From: Epiperipatus broadwayi
Taxonomy: Eukaryota > Onychophora > Udeonychophora > Euonychophora > Peripatidae
Direction: 5' to 3'
Length of the DNA stretch: 64,000 nt
NCBI GenBank assembly: GCA_028023455.1
Contig: JAQFVV010000322.1
Location: forward strand, 62,001-126,000
The notes under the pieces were generated by a model. The model saw only the letters and a list, made by a program, of their open reading frames with translations, made no database searches and was not told the origin of the DNA. Made by a program: the position numbers and the translations under genes. This document shows, piece by piece, positions 45,648-57,259 of the stretch (its first letter is position 1; each line of letters starts with the position of its first letter).

Positions 45648-45884
45648 TCAGCCAAGTAATGGTTTGATATTCCTTTTTACTATGTACGGGGGCAAGGTCT
45701 TGTGCTTATTATTTAATATAACTGGGACATAAACCTTGCCACAGATTTGAACGTTATTTCCATTCACATCAGTTGTGATTGTGCTAGTCTTATTTAGGCT
45801 GAATTTATTCTTAGCTGTGGAATTTAATTTATTCCAATCACCGAGGGATATGAGGGATAATCCAGCTTCACTATCTATTTCCAT
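45648..45884 (-). pseudogene. Gypsy G3 protease, active site altered
   Basis: An open block of 78 codons begins MEIDSEAGLSLISLGDWNKL. The aspartyl-protease triad, normally D-T/S-G-A/S, reads D-S-E-A, so the Gly is replaced by Glu. It continues with a TDVNGNNVQICGKVYVPV segment and KPLLG, as in K02A2.6-like proteases. The protease would cut the Gag-Pol polyprotein. Confidence 0.75.
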
Positions 45885-46736
45885 AGTGATTTCAGTTTCA
45901 GCAACAATTCTAACATAATATTCTCACGCAAAGAGTCCTTGCACATTTTTATTTCTGGTTTCTTTATTGTAGGTACAACTAATTTCCGATTCGACTGTTG
46001 TTGACTTAGGTTTTCTTTTCTGCAAATGCATGCCAGATGGCCTTTAATTCCACAAATACAGCATGTCTGTGTTTTAAATTTACATATATTTTTTGCATGA
46101 CCTTTATTTCCGCAACAATAACAAATTAGATCTTTACTTTGAGGTTGAGATGATGATTGCACAATGTTTGAATCGAAAATAGTCATAGCAATGGCTTCCT
46201 CCTTAGATCCGGTTTGGAACTTTAGTGCATTAGTCAACATTAATTCATGGTCTACACACTTGCCAATAGCAGTTTTGTAATCAATATCCGCTTCAGCAAG
46301 CAGCGTTTTTAAGTTACAATCGACCATGCCAAAAAGAAATTGATCTAGGAGCATGTCGTTGAGGTCAGAGAAAAATTTACAGTCCCTTGCTAAAGTACAT
46401 AATGGAAGGTTATAGTCAGAACAATTTTCCCATGGCTGTTGTTTACGCATTCTGAAAGGTAGATATGCAATTCTTTTATTAATCATCGGCTGGAAATATG
46501 CAGTTAATTTCTCCACTAAAGTTGTATATTGCAATTCCTCTAGCATCTTCATATCAGCTACTTGTTTAGCTATTTGTAAAACGTCTGCTCCTGACAATAA
46601 CAATAAAGTCGAAACTTTCAAGATATCATCCTCTATTTTATTTAACCTCATATATCTCTAATTGTTCAACATAAAGAGTCCACGCCGTCATATTACTAAC
46701 ATGGAATTCTTTAATATTTTGCAAAGATAATGCCAT
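45875..46736 (-). pseudogene. Gypsy G3 gag, one frameshift
   Basis: The ATG at 46736 gives MALSLQNIKEFHVSNMTAW, then YVEQLEIYE. A frameshift near 46650 leads into a 258-codon open block (45875-46651) with SGADVLQIAKQVADMK, AYFQPMINKRIAYLPFRMR, LLDQFLFGM and TLLAEADIDYKTAI. Two zinc knuckles follow: CYCCGNKGHAKNIC and CCICGIKGHLACIC. This is the typical K02A2.6-like gag, which packages RNA. It is the best preserved gag in the window and overlaps the protease block by about 10 bases. Confidence 0.85.
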
Positions 46737-46854
46737 AATTTTTTTTTTTTTTTTTAAATTTCCTATTTTTCTACTAGCTGACAAATTTCACCATCTTGCT
46801 TTTGTGTTTCTTCTAATTATCTAGCCCCTCCAATCCTGTCACACTATATCATCT

Positions 46855-47128
46855 TGCTCTGTATTCAGGGGAGTCATAGCTCGCCCGAAAAGCAATGAAT
46901 AAATAAAATATAAAACAGTCTGAGGTGATAATATATTTATTATTTAGAAATATAATAATAACAATCATAATAAGATATAACAACAGTATGAAATAGTTGA
47001 TTTAAGACACAACTCGATATTCATGTCTCCATAATCTCAATATAAAACTTGAATTTCACGTAGCTTTATAGTCTGTAATTTATGAGTTTCATTATGCACT
47101 CATTTCAGTTACTATAAGACTTAATCCA
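46855..47128 (-). repeat. 5' LTR of Gypsy element G3
   Basis: 274 bp, the partner of 42477-42750, with shared blocks such as GTATTCAGGGGAGTCATA and ATTATGCACTCATTTCAG. Inside it (to the left on the plus strand) lies the leader before the G3 gag. A clear primer-binding site could not be assigned. Confidence 0.8.
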
Positions 47129-47163
47129 CTTTGCCAAAATTTAATATCCCTTATCCTCTTTAT

Positions 47164-47894
47164 CTAATGACCTATTACCCAACTGTTTAAAATTTTTGAT
47201 TTCATCACATCTATGTGATTTACATCTATTTTATTTGATATAGTTTTGTGTCTATCTGGCAATCTGGATAACACATCTGCATGGGTTATCTCTTTTCTTT
47301 TTTTAAAATTTAATTCATAATCATCCCAGTAAGAATGTTTCACCATTGCAACATTCTCAGGCTTAAATGTTCAGGAGCTATTCAATTGTGAGCAAAAATA
47401 CCTAACAAAGGCTTTTAAACGATCTTTCAAATATATATTGGTGGAACTTTTTTAACGAGAATACTATAGCCAACGCCTCTTTGTTGATTTGATTATAGTG
47501 CCTTTCAGCCTTCGATAGTGTATGTAAAGCAGATGTTATTGGATACTCCCCGTTATCGGTAGTAAGTGATAAATCTGCACCCACACCCCAATCTGATACA
47601 TCACTTGTAATTTGAACTAATTGATTATTATTAAAATGCTCTAACAACTTTTCAGACAGCAACAGTTCCTTAGTCTTTTCAAAAGCTACATTTTGTTTAT
47701 CGCTCCACTCTCATTTTTGGTTCTTTTTTTAACAACTCATATAACGTTTGTGCCACCATTGCTTTATTTTTAAGAAACAGTTCAAAAAAATTAATCAAGC
47801 CAAGAAAAGCCTGTAATTGCTTTACATTTTTTGACTTTTTAGCATTCTTAACAGCCCTCACCTTTTCGGGGAAAAACCGTTTGCTTTTTTCCAA
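47164..47894 (-). pseudogene. Gypsy G4 RNase H and tether, broken
   Basis: Block 47697-47894 has KKSKNVKQLQAFLGLINFF, the link between RT and RNase H. Block 47402-47662 has LVQITSDVSDWGVGADLS (first acidic residue) and LSKAERHYNQINKEALAIVF (second acidic residue), so the RNase H core is fairly well kept. Block 47164-47346 ends with ITHADVLSRLP, the usual phrase between RNase H and integrase. RNase H would remove RNA from the RNA-DNA hybrid. Frame breaks separate all three. Confidence 0.8.
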
Positions 47895-48900
47895 AATGAT
47901 TTATCTGAGAAAAACTAATTCATCCATTTGCCACACTGATTTTTCAGCATTTAATCTAATCCCTGCTCTATTTAACCTTTCCCACACCTTTATTACTTGT
48001 TTGCACAATACTTCCTGTGACTCTTTAGGAATCAGTATGTCATTATACCATCCTCTTTTAATTTTGTAAAATATTATTTATTTTTGCTTGGAAAATATTG
48101 GGGGCTGTAATTGTACTGAAAATCTATTACCTTTAAACAGTTCATAAGGCATTACTAGTGTTAGCATTTGTGTTCTTCTTTCTGTCATTGCTATTTGGTT
48201 GTATGCTGAATTTAAATCCAGCTTCACAAAAACTTTTATATCTGCTAATGCTGCCAATACTTCTCTTACATTTGGTACCGGGTAGGCTCTTTTATTTAAA
48301 AACCCATTTACAGTAACTCTGTAATTCCCACAATGTCTGACCTTTTCATTCGGTTTTCTTATAACTACAATAGGCCTGGCTCACTCTGAAACTTCAACAG
48401 GGGTTAATACTCTGTGTGCAACTAAACCCTGAAGTTTTTATTCTACTTTGGCATGTTACGCGAATGATATCTTTCTTGCTTTACATATTGTTGAAGTTGC
48501 ATTTTCCACTAGCTTCATGTCCATCAGGTTTGTATTCACCAAGCCTAAATCATTCTCAAATAATTTAGGAAAAGTTTGTGTCATTTCTTGTTCAATCGTA
48601 ATATTTTTAATTATATTAATATTGATTACGATCACATTGAACCATTCATGCCCCCTATAATGGGATTAAAATCCCATTACACTATATACAAAGGAAGTTT
48701 TACCTCTCTATTTCTAAATTTAATTGGTGGTACTTCCACTATTTCCTTAATATCTATCTCATTTCCACTTATATCCTGTGTCTTTATAAATGTGTTCTTT
48801 ATTTTTGTGTTATTTTTCCCTGTGCTTATTTTTCCCATATTTGAATTTGATATTAATGTAATCCCCAATCCACTATCTATCTCCATCTATACTTCTGTAC
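47895..48900 (-). pseudogene. Gypsy G4 protease-RT, broken
   Basis: The protease block 48677-48886 begins MEIDSGLGITLIS (D-S-G-L at the active site) and includes EIVEVPPIKFRNREVKLP. The RT follows over several frames: KVRHCGNYRVTVNGFLN, VPNVREVLAALADIKVFVK and LDLNSAYNQIA are readable between 48180 and 48350. The active-site box is damaged (WYNDILIP in place of YLDDILI). Reverse transcription by this copy is not possible. Confidence 0.75.
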
Positions 48901-49009
48901 CCCATATAGTAATTTTGTCATCATCTTGCGTTACACTATTGCTTTTATATTTTTTATTGTATGAATGCTACTCAATTTCCCTCTATTCAGCTTTTTATTT
49001 TCAGATCCA

Positions 49010-49740
49010 TTATATTTCTGTAAAGTTTCAGCCTTTTTACATACTTTTGCTACATGCCCTTTAATTTTACACTTGTAACATATCTGGTTTTTCCATTTGC
49101 AAAACTGTGCAAAGTGGCCCTTTGCTCCACAGCAAAAACAAATAATTTTTCTTATTTTTTACATTGTCACTCCCCCCCCCCCCATTCTTTGTTCTCATGT
49201 GTTCTCTCTGTTTTACACACTAACATTTTTGAATGCCAGAGCCTGTTCAACTACTAGCTTGTAAGCTATACCCTTAATTGCACTTTTGTAAGTTAAATCT
49301 GCCTCAGTAAATAAATTTTGAAAAAGCCTATTATCTGAGATCCCCCATAATAACGGATCCAGAAGGACTTGGTCTATAAAATCGCCATAACTACATTGTT
49401 TCAATAACTACTGCAACATTATATTATACTCTTTAATAGTCTCACCATTATATTGCTTTCTATTTTTTAGCATTAATCTGGCTATGTGTTGAAATGGTTT
49501 CAGGCTATAATAATCGTTCAGTTATTTCACTATGGTATCATATGTGATTCACTCATCTATTGGTGCTCAAAATATAATATCGATAATCTTCCATCATGCC
49601 CGACACAGCAGAGCTACTATTTTTAGTTTATCTCGAATATCATTCAGTACAAAAAAATGTTCAATTTGCATAATATATAGTGGCCATTCCACTGCATTAC
49701 CAATATCAATCTCCGATATATTTGATTGGCCCAAAGACAT
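49010..49740 (-). pseudogene. Gypsy G4 gag, broken
   Basis: The ATG at 49740 gives MSLGQSNISEIDIGNAVEW, then PLYIMQIEHFFVLNDI, followed by stops. Block 49213-49404 (FIDQVLLDPLLWGI, TEADLTYKSAIKG) is the helical C-terminal half. Two zinc knuckles, CFCCGAKGHFAQFC and CYKCKIKGHVAKVC, lie at about 49050-49140. The domain order is identical to that of G3 gag. Confidence 0.75.
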
Positions 49741-50757
49741 TATTAATTTTTTATCCTAACTAGAGCAATAGCCCCACACAAGCAATAAAATAAGAAAAAA
49801 TTTCTACTATTTATCTTAGTTTTTAATTTTAGGCTTAGTTCCCTACAGTTAGATTCAGGTTTTTTGACTGTGCCAACTTTTTCTATGTATTTGTTAAACT
49901 AGCTATTAAAATATCACAGCAAAATAGATTAAAATAGTATTCGATAAATTTACAAATCTAATATGCTAAAATTAAGTCTTCATTGATATGACAAACAAAC
50001 AGTGTCTCCCAATAATACAAAACTCTAAACTGCAAAAGTTTAATAATGAAATCTCCAATGCTTTTGTTATGAAATATAGTGATCCTTAACTAAAGACAGC
50101 TTATAACAATCAAACAATATAAGTATCTACTTTATTATTTGGTACTAAATTCTCGGACAGCCTTGTCAGGCATATATGAAATAATAATAAAATCGGGGCA
50201 ATCTGTATAAAATTCTAACCAGCTCATTAACCTTCAGGTAACTGGTGCCTGGGATCAGTATCTCCACAATGTCTTGCAGTGCCGACTCTCCGCTGTATCT
50301 TTTCTACTAACTGACCGATGATGAAGGAAACACAATTTGTTGCACACTATTGTAAAAATGGAGAAATTATGCTGCATCTTTTTCTTTTCCACTCTTTATA
50401 TATTTCTGCATTTACAGATTTAATTAGTGTATTTTAATTTATTCAGACAGTCTAATCATTTCGTGTCTTATTAATTCAAATTATTTTTCCTTATTTTGTT
50501 AATTACAGATTTAATCAGCTAATTTTTTTTCGTTAATTAAACTAACATATCTTACATATTTTCTCTTTATCATTTCAGAACCAAAAAAAACCCTCATATT
50601 TAATAATTTCTATTTATTCTTATTTCTTAAGTCATTCTTCTCTCCCAAATTCTTATTTCTTATCTTTTCTTCTGGAGTGCTTTTCTTTTTCTTTTAAAAT
50701 TCAATGTGTCTTTTAAAATTCCACTTTCTCGTTTCTGGTATTTCAAATTATATTGTA
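49741..50757 (-). repeat. Putative leader and 5' LTR of Gypsy G4
   Basis: On the minus strand a TGTTACAATATAATTTG start lies at about 50757, and a TTGGCACAGTC primer-binding-site-like sequence lies at about 49878-49888, some 140 bases before the gag ATG. No second LTR exists to confirm the ends, so the boundaries are inferred. Confidence 0.35.
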
Positions 50758-51765
50758 ACATTTCTTTTTTTACTCATCCTTTTATATAAATATAACACTT
50801 GTCAAGAAGAAAAACTGTTAAACACTTATATTCATGAGGATAGGTTTACAAATTGAATTTTTCCAGATGCATCTAAAAAATCTAAATCATATCTTTCATG
50901 TAATTATGGTTGAGCTTTATGATTTTAGTATATTAATTAAAATGAAATGCATTAAGTCAGAAACAAAATGATTGAATGTTCAACTGGAAATTGTCAGGAG
51001 TGTAAGTGCTTTTAAAAGTATGAGTATAATTGATCTTTACATGAAACTAAAAAGATCTTTTTGTAGAATAGTAATTGAAGCTGAAGATATCTCTGAGATA
51101 AAGAAATTCTCTGAATTGTTAGAATATTTGAAAAATAAGGAATGGCTTTGGGAATGATAAAAGCCAATTATGTTTTTATTTTATATATATATAACATTGT
51201 TTCATTTAATAAGCACCATGGCTTTCTAGATAATTTTTTTAAATTCTGTTTGTTCTTTTATTTTTTGGTTGTTTTCATGTGATTGATTATTATCTTTGAT
51301 AATTTGCATATCTTTTCTTCTGCAATTCTATCTTTTGGGAAGAACAATTTGGGTAGTATATAATATTTTGGAGCACTTTGAGATCATTCATTGATTGTTT
51401 AGATTTGACATATGAGCTAAAATGATTAACAATTTCAGAAGTAACTTCTAAATATTTTTATGAATTGATGAGAGAGAAATTCTTGCTATTATTTATATAC
51501 ATAATGGTTAAATTCTTCATCCATTAATTATTAGACCATCTTTATAATTTTATGTTTTTCGTACATATGATTTGATGAGAATTTGAGCAGTAAATGTACT
51601 TTTTTTGTTGTTTAAAATAAAAAAAACATAGTTTTAATGAGATTAAATAAAATGTAATTTTTATGTTTTAAATCTTTCAATATTATTAATTTATATTATT
51701 TTTGTTTTATAATTTTCAACATATATGCTGAATTTTTGGGATTCTATATATGAAATATACAATAG
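50758..51765. other. AT-rich intron end, nothing recognised
   Basis: The 61-codon frame at 50972-51157 (phrases such as SIIDLYMKLKRSF and ELLEYLKNKEWLWE) is more protein-like than its neighbours. It has no family match that I know and no flanking splice sites in the right phase. It could be a fragment of a mobile element. Confidence 0.4.
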
Positions 51766-51846
51766 TCTAAAGTAGAACTGGATAATCTTTGTGATGAAGA
51801 TTTAAGAGATCTACTCAAAGAACTTTTTGGAGAACCACAAGAAGAG
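51766..51846 (+). CDS. TAF1: TAF1 internal exon B
   Basis: An 81-bp exon (27 codons, phase 0 at both ends) with acceptor AATACAATAG and donor GAG|GTATGC. It encodes SKVELDNLCDEDLRDLL, then KELFGEPQEE. In TAF1 the segment after the ADPTGCGE-x-FSY block is a helix pair of the form DLRxLxxxxAxxLLxxFGVPEEEI, and this exon fits the first helix and the G-x-P-x-E-E turn. Identity is moderate. The argument rests on position, phase and the join with exon C. An upstream in-frame stop confirms that the acceptor is needed. Confidence 0.65.
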
Positions 51847-54800
51847 GTATGCCTGTTTTAAATATTATAAAATAGTTTTTCAATTAAATTATTAAATTAT
51901 ATTTTTCCTATCTGAAAATATTTTGCATTAGAACAGTCATCTTATAAAATAATTTTTTTTCTTTTTCACATATTTATTATAAGGTCAGAGATTCCTAAGA
52001 TTTTGTTTTACATTTTTAATTTAAATGTCATTGGGAAAACTGACTATCCATAAATATTCATACAAAAGAATTTTTTTTTTTTGCCAATCTGGCTTTATAG
52101 TATTGTACTGAAACAAAACAATCGATATTATTGCTTCACTTAAGAGATAAAAAAATTATATTGTGGAATTTTTATGTCTTTATTGGTAATATAATATTAT
52201 ACACACTAATACATTTTAATCTCCAGATATTTATTAATGTTGTGAAAGGATTTTGTTACCATATCAAAATTAAAACAGTAATTTCCAGAGAATCCCATGG
52301 AATCAATATCAATAGCTTTTATTTTGGGGTCAAACTTGGTCCAGGGACAGTTTTGAATGATATCCACATAATAACATTTGATAAATATCAGATATAGGCA
52401 AAATTGTATTTAAACTTAGATTGGGGGACTTAAATCAAATAGATCGTTTTCAGCAGGAATAAATCACAATATTATTATAGATGAGACAATGGATATTTAG
52501 TTTAGTAAGTTAGAATCGCTGTTCTTTTTAAATCACTAATATTTTTTTTTTGTATATTTCACGATTTTGTAAATAATGAGTGTTATAATGGATTTCTACC
52601 ATAGAGTAAAGGGTATGGAACTATAAAATTATTAACTGATAGAATGGTAGAGGCTCATATTTGACACACACATATATATTATTTTTTTATTATTATTGTT
52701 AAAACATATTTTTTATTTCATTTTATCGTTGTTAATAAATGTTAAATTGTCTACATTATGTCCGGTCTCTGGTTTATTGAAATATCATTGCATTCAGGTG
52801 TCAGCTATTACACACCTATTTCATTTTTATAAAATAGTTTTATAATAAATTAAGTATTAATAATGCTAGTTGTAACTTATATAAAAGTACAAAAGTTACT
52901 ATGTGTATCTGTTCATATCTGTTAAGAAGGTCAAAGGCAAAATCCTACTGGGCTCGAATATCAGGACATAACGATACCGGAAAGGGGCAAGAGTTGGATG
53001 AACCAACCTAAATTGTATTTGATATTATTAAATAGGTATACAGCTAATCAATTAAAGGTAGATGCAATCATTGGTTATACATTTCATTGCGTTATCACCA
53101 GCATCTTAGCCGAGGACCAAAAGTCTGACCGTAGTTAGATGGGTCTTTTTCCCCTTTTCCAGCCTGGGTGAATTAAGTAGACTATTGAATCTGGTGCAAC
53201 CAATCATGTGGCATTGAATCATAGTTCCCAGACTGTTACAATAGATAGGCAGTAGAGTAGATGCTTACAACAGTTTACTGAAATACATTAAACTACTATT
53301 TACCTTTAACGCCAAAAATGTAAACGCTCCAAGAAAATAATTATGTAATGTAAAACTAGATAGATGATGTACACACTATCAATTGAAGGTTAACAGCCAT
53401 CTGTGGCCACTTGCTATAATTGTTGCCACAGGATCTTTGTTTCAGCCTTGCAATTTTTAAATATTACACATTGTGTGGCTTCTTAAAGTTAAAATAATGC
53501 ATGGTGATGTGTGCTGCTAGTAAATCTGCATGCGGTCAGTCCATCCCTGATTTGCATTACTATTTGCATCTATATTGGCATGCTGCTTCTGAAAATCGGA
53601 GATTATTTCTTAAAAATTAATATTTTCTCACTGAAAAATATTATATTAGCTCTTGAATATTGCAATGTGCTGTGTACGGCCACCACAAATACTGTAATCG
53701 TGGTAAAGTTTGTTAGACAAGTAGAAATAATTGCAACTCAAGAAAAATTTATTATTAAAATTTGACATTTATTGCCAACAAAATAACAGTGGTAAAAGTT
53801 AAATTAACAACCCTCCAATATATACAACTTAACATAATAATGCTTACAAAGATTAGTATTATACTAACCTTTACGATACTTGGCCATGGAAGCTTACCAA
53901 AATATAATAAGTCCATTGTGGCCTGCAAAAAGTCCCCAAGTTCACTTTTGAACCTTCATTGGTGGAATTCACTGAGTCATCTGAAGTTTTTTAACATTCA
54001 TCTTGTAGTTCCTTCAGATAACCAGCTCCATCAATATAAGTGTGTGTGTGAAGACCTCGATTCTCCTTACAGGTGAGTTTTTATTCCTTTCTCAGTCCTA
54101 TCCCAGATAGCAATACTATAGCAATGGAAAGTTCTAGAACACAAACAATTACTACCATTGTTATTTGTCATTTTAGTTGATCTTATCAACATATTTTAAC
54201 TTTAATATTTTTATTTCATAATATGTTTACATTTATTTCACTTTAGCGCAATTATTTATCATATTCTAAGTACATTATTTTATTTATGTTCCATATGTAG
54301 CATAATGCCTATCACAAGAGACATTTAAATATAACTTATATAGAATAAATAATTAAAATTCTCCATTCCCACATCTTCCTGAATTTAATAAAATCCCAAG
54401 AAAGTCAATCTTTTTATGTTAAAACTATACATTTGGATTATCACTTTAGTTATAGAAGGCATTATGGTTATTAATTTGATCATTTTACACCTAAGCAAGA
54501 TTGTTGGACATTATTTTGAGGCATAGTGTTTTCTGATAAACATGACTACATTGAACCTAAATATGATTATCATACAATACTTAGAGACTTTTTGCTTTTT
54601 ATCCTTTGGAATACTAAACAATGACATGTATTGACTTTCTTAATCTATTAATTTTACTAATGTAGAAACTTGTATCTTTTTAGACAAAAAAAAATATTAA
54701 TTATGTTATAATAAAACTTTTATCTTTTTAGATCTCACAAATCCTTTAACCTAAAAATATTTAACATAGTATATTAGTCTCTTTATCCAGAAAATCAGAA

Positions 54801-55607
54801 AAATCATCAATGGGAAATTCTGAAAAAATATAAATTTTTGAAATTTGTACCAGATATTGGCATCAGCATATTGATTAAAATTACAAAAAAATTTTTTATA
54901 GAATATTAAATGAGTTATTAACATTTAGTAAAACTTTTTTAACAAGAATATGGACAAATATGTTTATCATTACATCTTAGATGAAATTTATATCTTCTTT
55001 GAATCAAACTTTCTTAATTATTTAGACATATTAATGATTTCTATTTTGCCAATAAACTATTTTAGAAGTTATTTTCAATGACCTTTATGAGTTCAATATT
55101 TTGCATGATTAAATGTGATTCAAATAGAAATTAAAGCTTTTAATATGATAAACAACATTTATTATGCACCTTGTGAACTGATTTATTGATAGTTAGTACT
55201 TAAGTTTTTTGAATGTACTTTTCAATTATAGGTTTACATTTCCACTATTTTCATATTAAATTATATTTTGATCCAGTGAAGTTTTTTTTTTTAATGATCT
55301 TTGCAATCATAATTATATCTTCTATAGTTCTTAATTTTTATACCTGCTTTTTTGTTCAATATCTTCAAACAAAATGTCACTAGCTCCTTAACACAGACCA
55401 ACTTATTTTACCATGATTTTTTACAACCATAGTTAATATCATCAACTAATTGTATTTAAGTCACTTTTCAAATTAATTAATATTTTTATTCCTTTTTGTA
55501 TTTAATTCAGAATTATAATATAAATAGATTGTGTTTTTTAAATAATAAATTGATAACTTAAAACTTTTTCTCATTTGAGTTTACATCATATTTTTTTATA
55601 TCTTTAG
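51847..55607 (+). other. TAF1 intron of about 3.8 kb
   Basis: Starts GTATGC and ends TTATATCTTTAG. AT-rich. A somewhat less AT-rich stretch at 52930-53260 and the frames at 53511-54076 show no recognisable domain; they may be remnants of a mobile element. Confidence 0.55.
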
Positions 55608-55683
55608 GTAGAGGAATTAAATAGAAATGAATTATTAGAAGTTCTGCAGCTTGTACTATGTGGAGAAACTTGTGGAAAGGAAA
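55608..55683 (+). CDS. TAF1: TAF1 internal exon C
   Basis: A 76-bp exon (25 codons plus one base; starts in phase 0, ends in phase 1) with strong splice sites TATATCTTTAG and A|GTAAGG. It encodes VEELNRNELLEVLQLVL, then CGETCGKE. Joined to exon B it continues a helical pattern like the TAF1 segment I-x-x-L-x-R-W-E-V-I-D-V-V-R-x-x-S-T that leads to the FARG block. The usual Trp is Asn here. The next exons (FARG, zinc knuckle, bromodomains) were not found before the window end. Confidence 0.65.
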
Positions 55684-56379
55684 GTAAGGTTTTTGTTTTT
55701 TAATTATCTTATTTTAATAAAAGCAAATTATTGTTACAATTATTTTCATAATTTCTTCGGTTTATATTCTAATTGAATTATATCTCATAACAATTTTAAA
55801 ATGTATTAAAATGTTTTTATTATTTGCTTTGACAATAACACTAATAATTTTAACATGTTAAGATGTTTTATATGTACATATGGAATTATAAATACATTGT
55901 GTAAAATGTGAAACACAGGTATAGTACTTGTAAAATTTGTTAGTTTGCTGAAATTTTTATACTAATTTAATATTTTTTGTAATCAATTGTGATTTAAATA
56001 GATGGTAATGAATAATATTTAAATTATATGGAAGCTGAATGTAGATACAGTTTAATTATAATATTCATTATATTTTATTTTAAGCTCCCCTTGTGTACAT
56101 CTTTTATGGCAAATGACAGCTAGCTAATGTTTTAATTACAAGTTTTGATTACAATATAGTAGTATTGTTTATTGCGCTGAAAATATGTAGTACATTTCAA
56201 CTCAGATACCCATATATATGCAAAACATAATTGTTTTTATATATATATAGTATCATATATAAATTAAAATTATAGTATAAAGTTTTGAAAAAATAATAAT
56301 ATAGTTATTAATAATAAATTGAAAGAGCATGTTTACATATATATTTATTGCAGGTGTATGTTCTCTCATTCACTCAAAA

Positions 56380-56660
56380 AATAATAATAATAATAAGCAT
56401 TTATTTTATATAGCGTATGTTTACAATTGTATTACATTCAAATATCAGCCTTTCAAGCTAATTGTGCATACGCTTTTGCGAGTGTTAATAATAATAAATG
56501 AATACTTTCTCTCCAATACAAGATATAGTATTTATGCAGGAATAAAATACTATATCTTATATTGGAGAGAAAGTATTCATTTATTATTATTAAAACTCGC
56601 AAAAGCGTATGCACAATTAGCTTGAAAGGCTGATATTTGAATGTAATAATAATAATAAAC
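56380..56660. mobile_element. Hairpin MITE in an AAT microsatellite
   Basis: Inverted arms 56430-56533 and 56545-56648 (104 bp each, two mismatches that I can see) are separated by the 11-base loop ATGCAGGAATA. Arms contain TCAAGCTAATTGTGCATACG and CTTTCTCTCCAATA. (AAT)n tracts lie on both sides (about 56380-56395 and 56645-56655). The left side adds GCATTTATTTTATATAGCG, a phrase I associate with dispersed repeats found next to AAT tracts in many animals. Non-coding. Confidence 0.8.
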
Positions 56661-57259
56661 TTACTTTATTATATCTTTATTTTTTTTATTTTAAATAAAA
56701 ATGGTCAATGAGACTCTTAATTATAGATATTAAACTTTCTGACAGAATATAATAATGTCTACTAGAAATATTTTACTGGATTATATCTTCCATCCATAAA
56801 TTTATTGTCTTACCCAAAAATTATTTTATAACATTTCAGGAATGAAAATAGCCATGGCATGAATATGTTTTTTTTTTATTACTTCTCTAGTAGATGATTT
56901 ATTCTTTTTGAAAATACAATTCCTCTCTAAATTTGATTTTTTTTTTCACTGCCAATAGATAATTTTTATTTTTTCATTTATTAAAGAAAGTGCAATTTTA
57001 TTTAAATTATGCTTATAAAACAGTTTATCAAACGTTTACTTTTGGAATGAAAAACACAAAGATTTAGTGTTTTTAATATATTTAACATGAAGTCAACTTT
57101 GTTAATAAGTGAAATTGCGTTAAAAGTAGGGAATCACTGCAAAATGAAAATAAAACTGGTTGCTAACATACCATTTGTAGTATATCCTTGTAAAATTTAT
57201 TACATTTAGAAATTTTAATGTTTTTATTTTTTTCATATTAATATATTGTACCAGTCGAA

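Larger units (their letters stand above)
42477..47128 (-). mobile_element. Gypsy element G3, complete with two LTRs, inactive
   Basis: This 4.65 kb element on the minus strand has LTRs of 274 bp and the order gag, protease, RT, RNase H, zinc-binding domain, integrase, C-terminal tail (right to left on the plus strand). It is the only Gypsy copy here that keeps both LTRs and all domains. The two LTRs have clearly diverged, so the insertion is not recent. No matching target-site duplication is seen: TTAGG to the left, CTTTG to the right. It directly abuts the truncated end of G4. Confidence 0.85.
47129..50757 (-). mobile_element. Gypsy element G4, 3'-truncated, inactive
   Basis: A second minus-strand Gypsy element of the same general type, running right to left from a possible 5' LTR (up to about 50757) through gag, protease, RT and RNase H. 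It stops just after HADVLSRLP, at the edge of the G3 5' LTR. Integrase and 3' LTR are missing and are not found on the far side of G3 either. The two elements differ in sequence and in protease and gag details, so they are not a simple tandem copy. Confidence 0.8.
29629..51765 (+). other. Giant TAF1 intron (about 22.1 kb)
   Basis: Exons A and B join in phase 0, and the joined peptide matches the length between these motifs in other animals to within a few residues. I see no further exon between them. The intron is filled with decayed Gypsy elements in both orientations, an RTE fragment, a MITE and a palindrome. The donor is GTTAGC, the acceptor ATACAATAG with a weak pyrimidine tract. Confidence 0.6.

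Noticed and set aside
42477-47128. Retrovirus-like env gene in the Gypsy element
   Set aside because: After the integrase tail the polypurine tract and LTR follow directly; there is no room for and no trace of an envelope frame, so it is a retrotransposon.
48576-49064. 162-codon plus-strand open frame
   Set aside because: Shadow of the Gypsy G4 protease/gag region on the minus strand; its Ile/Phe/Ser-rich composition comes from reading the antisense.
50972-51157. 61-codon frame with helical character
   Set aside because: No known family, no usable splice sites in phase with TAF1; kept only as a remark in the gene-free entry.
53511-54076. Two open frames in the second TAF1 intron
   Set aside because: Low-complexity hydrophobic peptides without motif; no support beyond being open.
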